A stretch of 14,747 nucleotides of DNA. It comes from an uncultured Solobacterium sp. (GTDB lineage: Bacteria > Bacillota_I > Bacilli_A > Erysipelotrichales > Erysipelotrichaceae). The stretch spans positions 1-14,747 of the forward strand of contig CALHUY010000100.1 in NCBI GenBank assembly GCA_938039295.1, given 5' to 3'. Positions 14,731 to 14,747 of this stretch are shown in pieces. A model generated the notes under the pieces. It saw nothing but the letters and a program-made list of their open reading frames with translations. It had not been told where the DNA came from and made no database searches. A program made the translations under genes and the position numbers. Within the stretch, counting starts at the first letter, position 1; the number at the start of each line of letters is the position of its first letter.

Positions 14731-14747
14731 CTGTAATTTACAGACAT

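Overview
The window looks like chromosomal DNA from a low-GC Gram-positive bacterium (Firmicutes/Bacillota). The evidence is strong AGGAGG-type ribosome sites, AT-rich intergenic DNA, intrinsic terminators with T tails, the Firmicutes gene trio cdaA-cdaR-glmM and a lipoprotein signal peptide on the last gene. The gene mix (class I nrdAB without nrdI/nrdH, an extracytoplasmic flavin reductase, a pgl-gnd-zwf set) would suit an anaerobic gut or oral Erysipelotrichia-type organism, but that placement is inference. No rRNA, tRNA, CRISPR array or complete mobile element was seen.

Layout. 1-288: a leader with a weak terminator, a perfect palindrome and four imperfect GGG...TTCAG repeats. 289-3863: nrdA and nrdB, the two subunits of an aerobic-type class I ribonucleotide reductase, closed by a terminator that includes the nrdB stop codon. 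3947-8928: cdaA, cdaR, glmM and glf, tightly packed behind an extended -10 promoter. They make c-di-AMP, regulate its synthesis, make glucosamine-1-phosphate for the cell wall, and make UDP-galactofuranose. 9032-12678: pgl, gnd and zwf, together the complete oxidative branch of the pentose phosphate pathway (NADPH and ribulose-5-phosphate), joined by two identical 8-nt stop/start overlaps. 12679-13057: an intergenic stretch with two terminators and what appears to be the frameshifted 3' remnant of a minus-strand gene. 13058-14524 (minus): a lipoprotein flavin oxidoreductase of the fumarate/urocanate reductase family. 14525-14747: its promoter, an inverted repeat around the -10 box, a short tandem repeat and a sequence resembling an IS3-family terminal repeat.

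Most of the window is housekeeping. The most interesting parts are the flavin reductase, whose active-site pattern (Tyr278, Asp293, Arg316) fits urocanate reductase better than fumarate reductase; the long charged tail on the c-di-AMP cyclase; the repeat array upstream of nrdAB; and the decayed gene between zwf and the reductase. I did not find a clearly new multi-gene system.

Several genes have a longer in-frame extension that I rejected because a good ribosome binding site lies inside it. The chosen starts are nrdA 289, nrdB 2814, glf 7813, pgl 9032, gnd 9963, zwf 11329 and the reductase at 14524.
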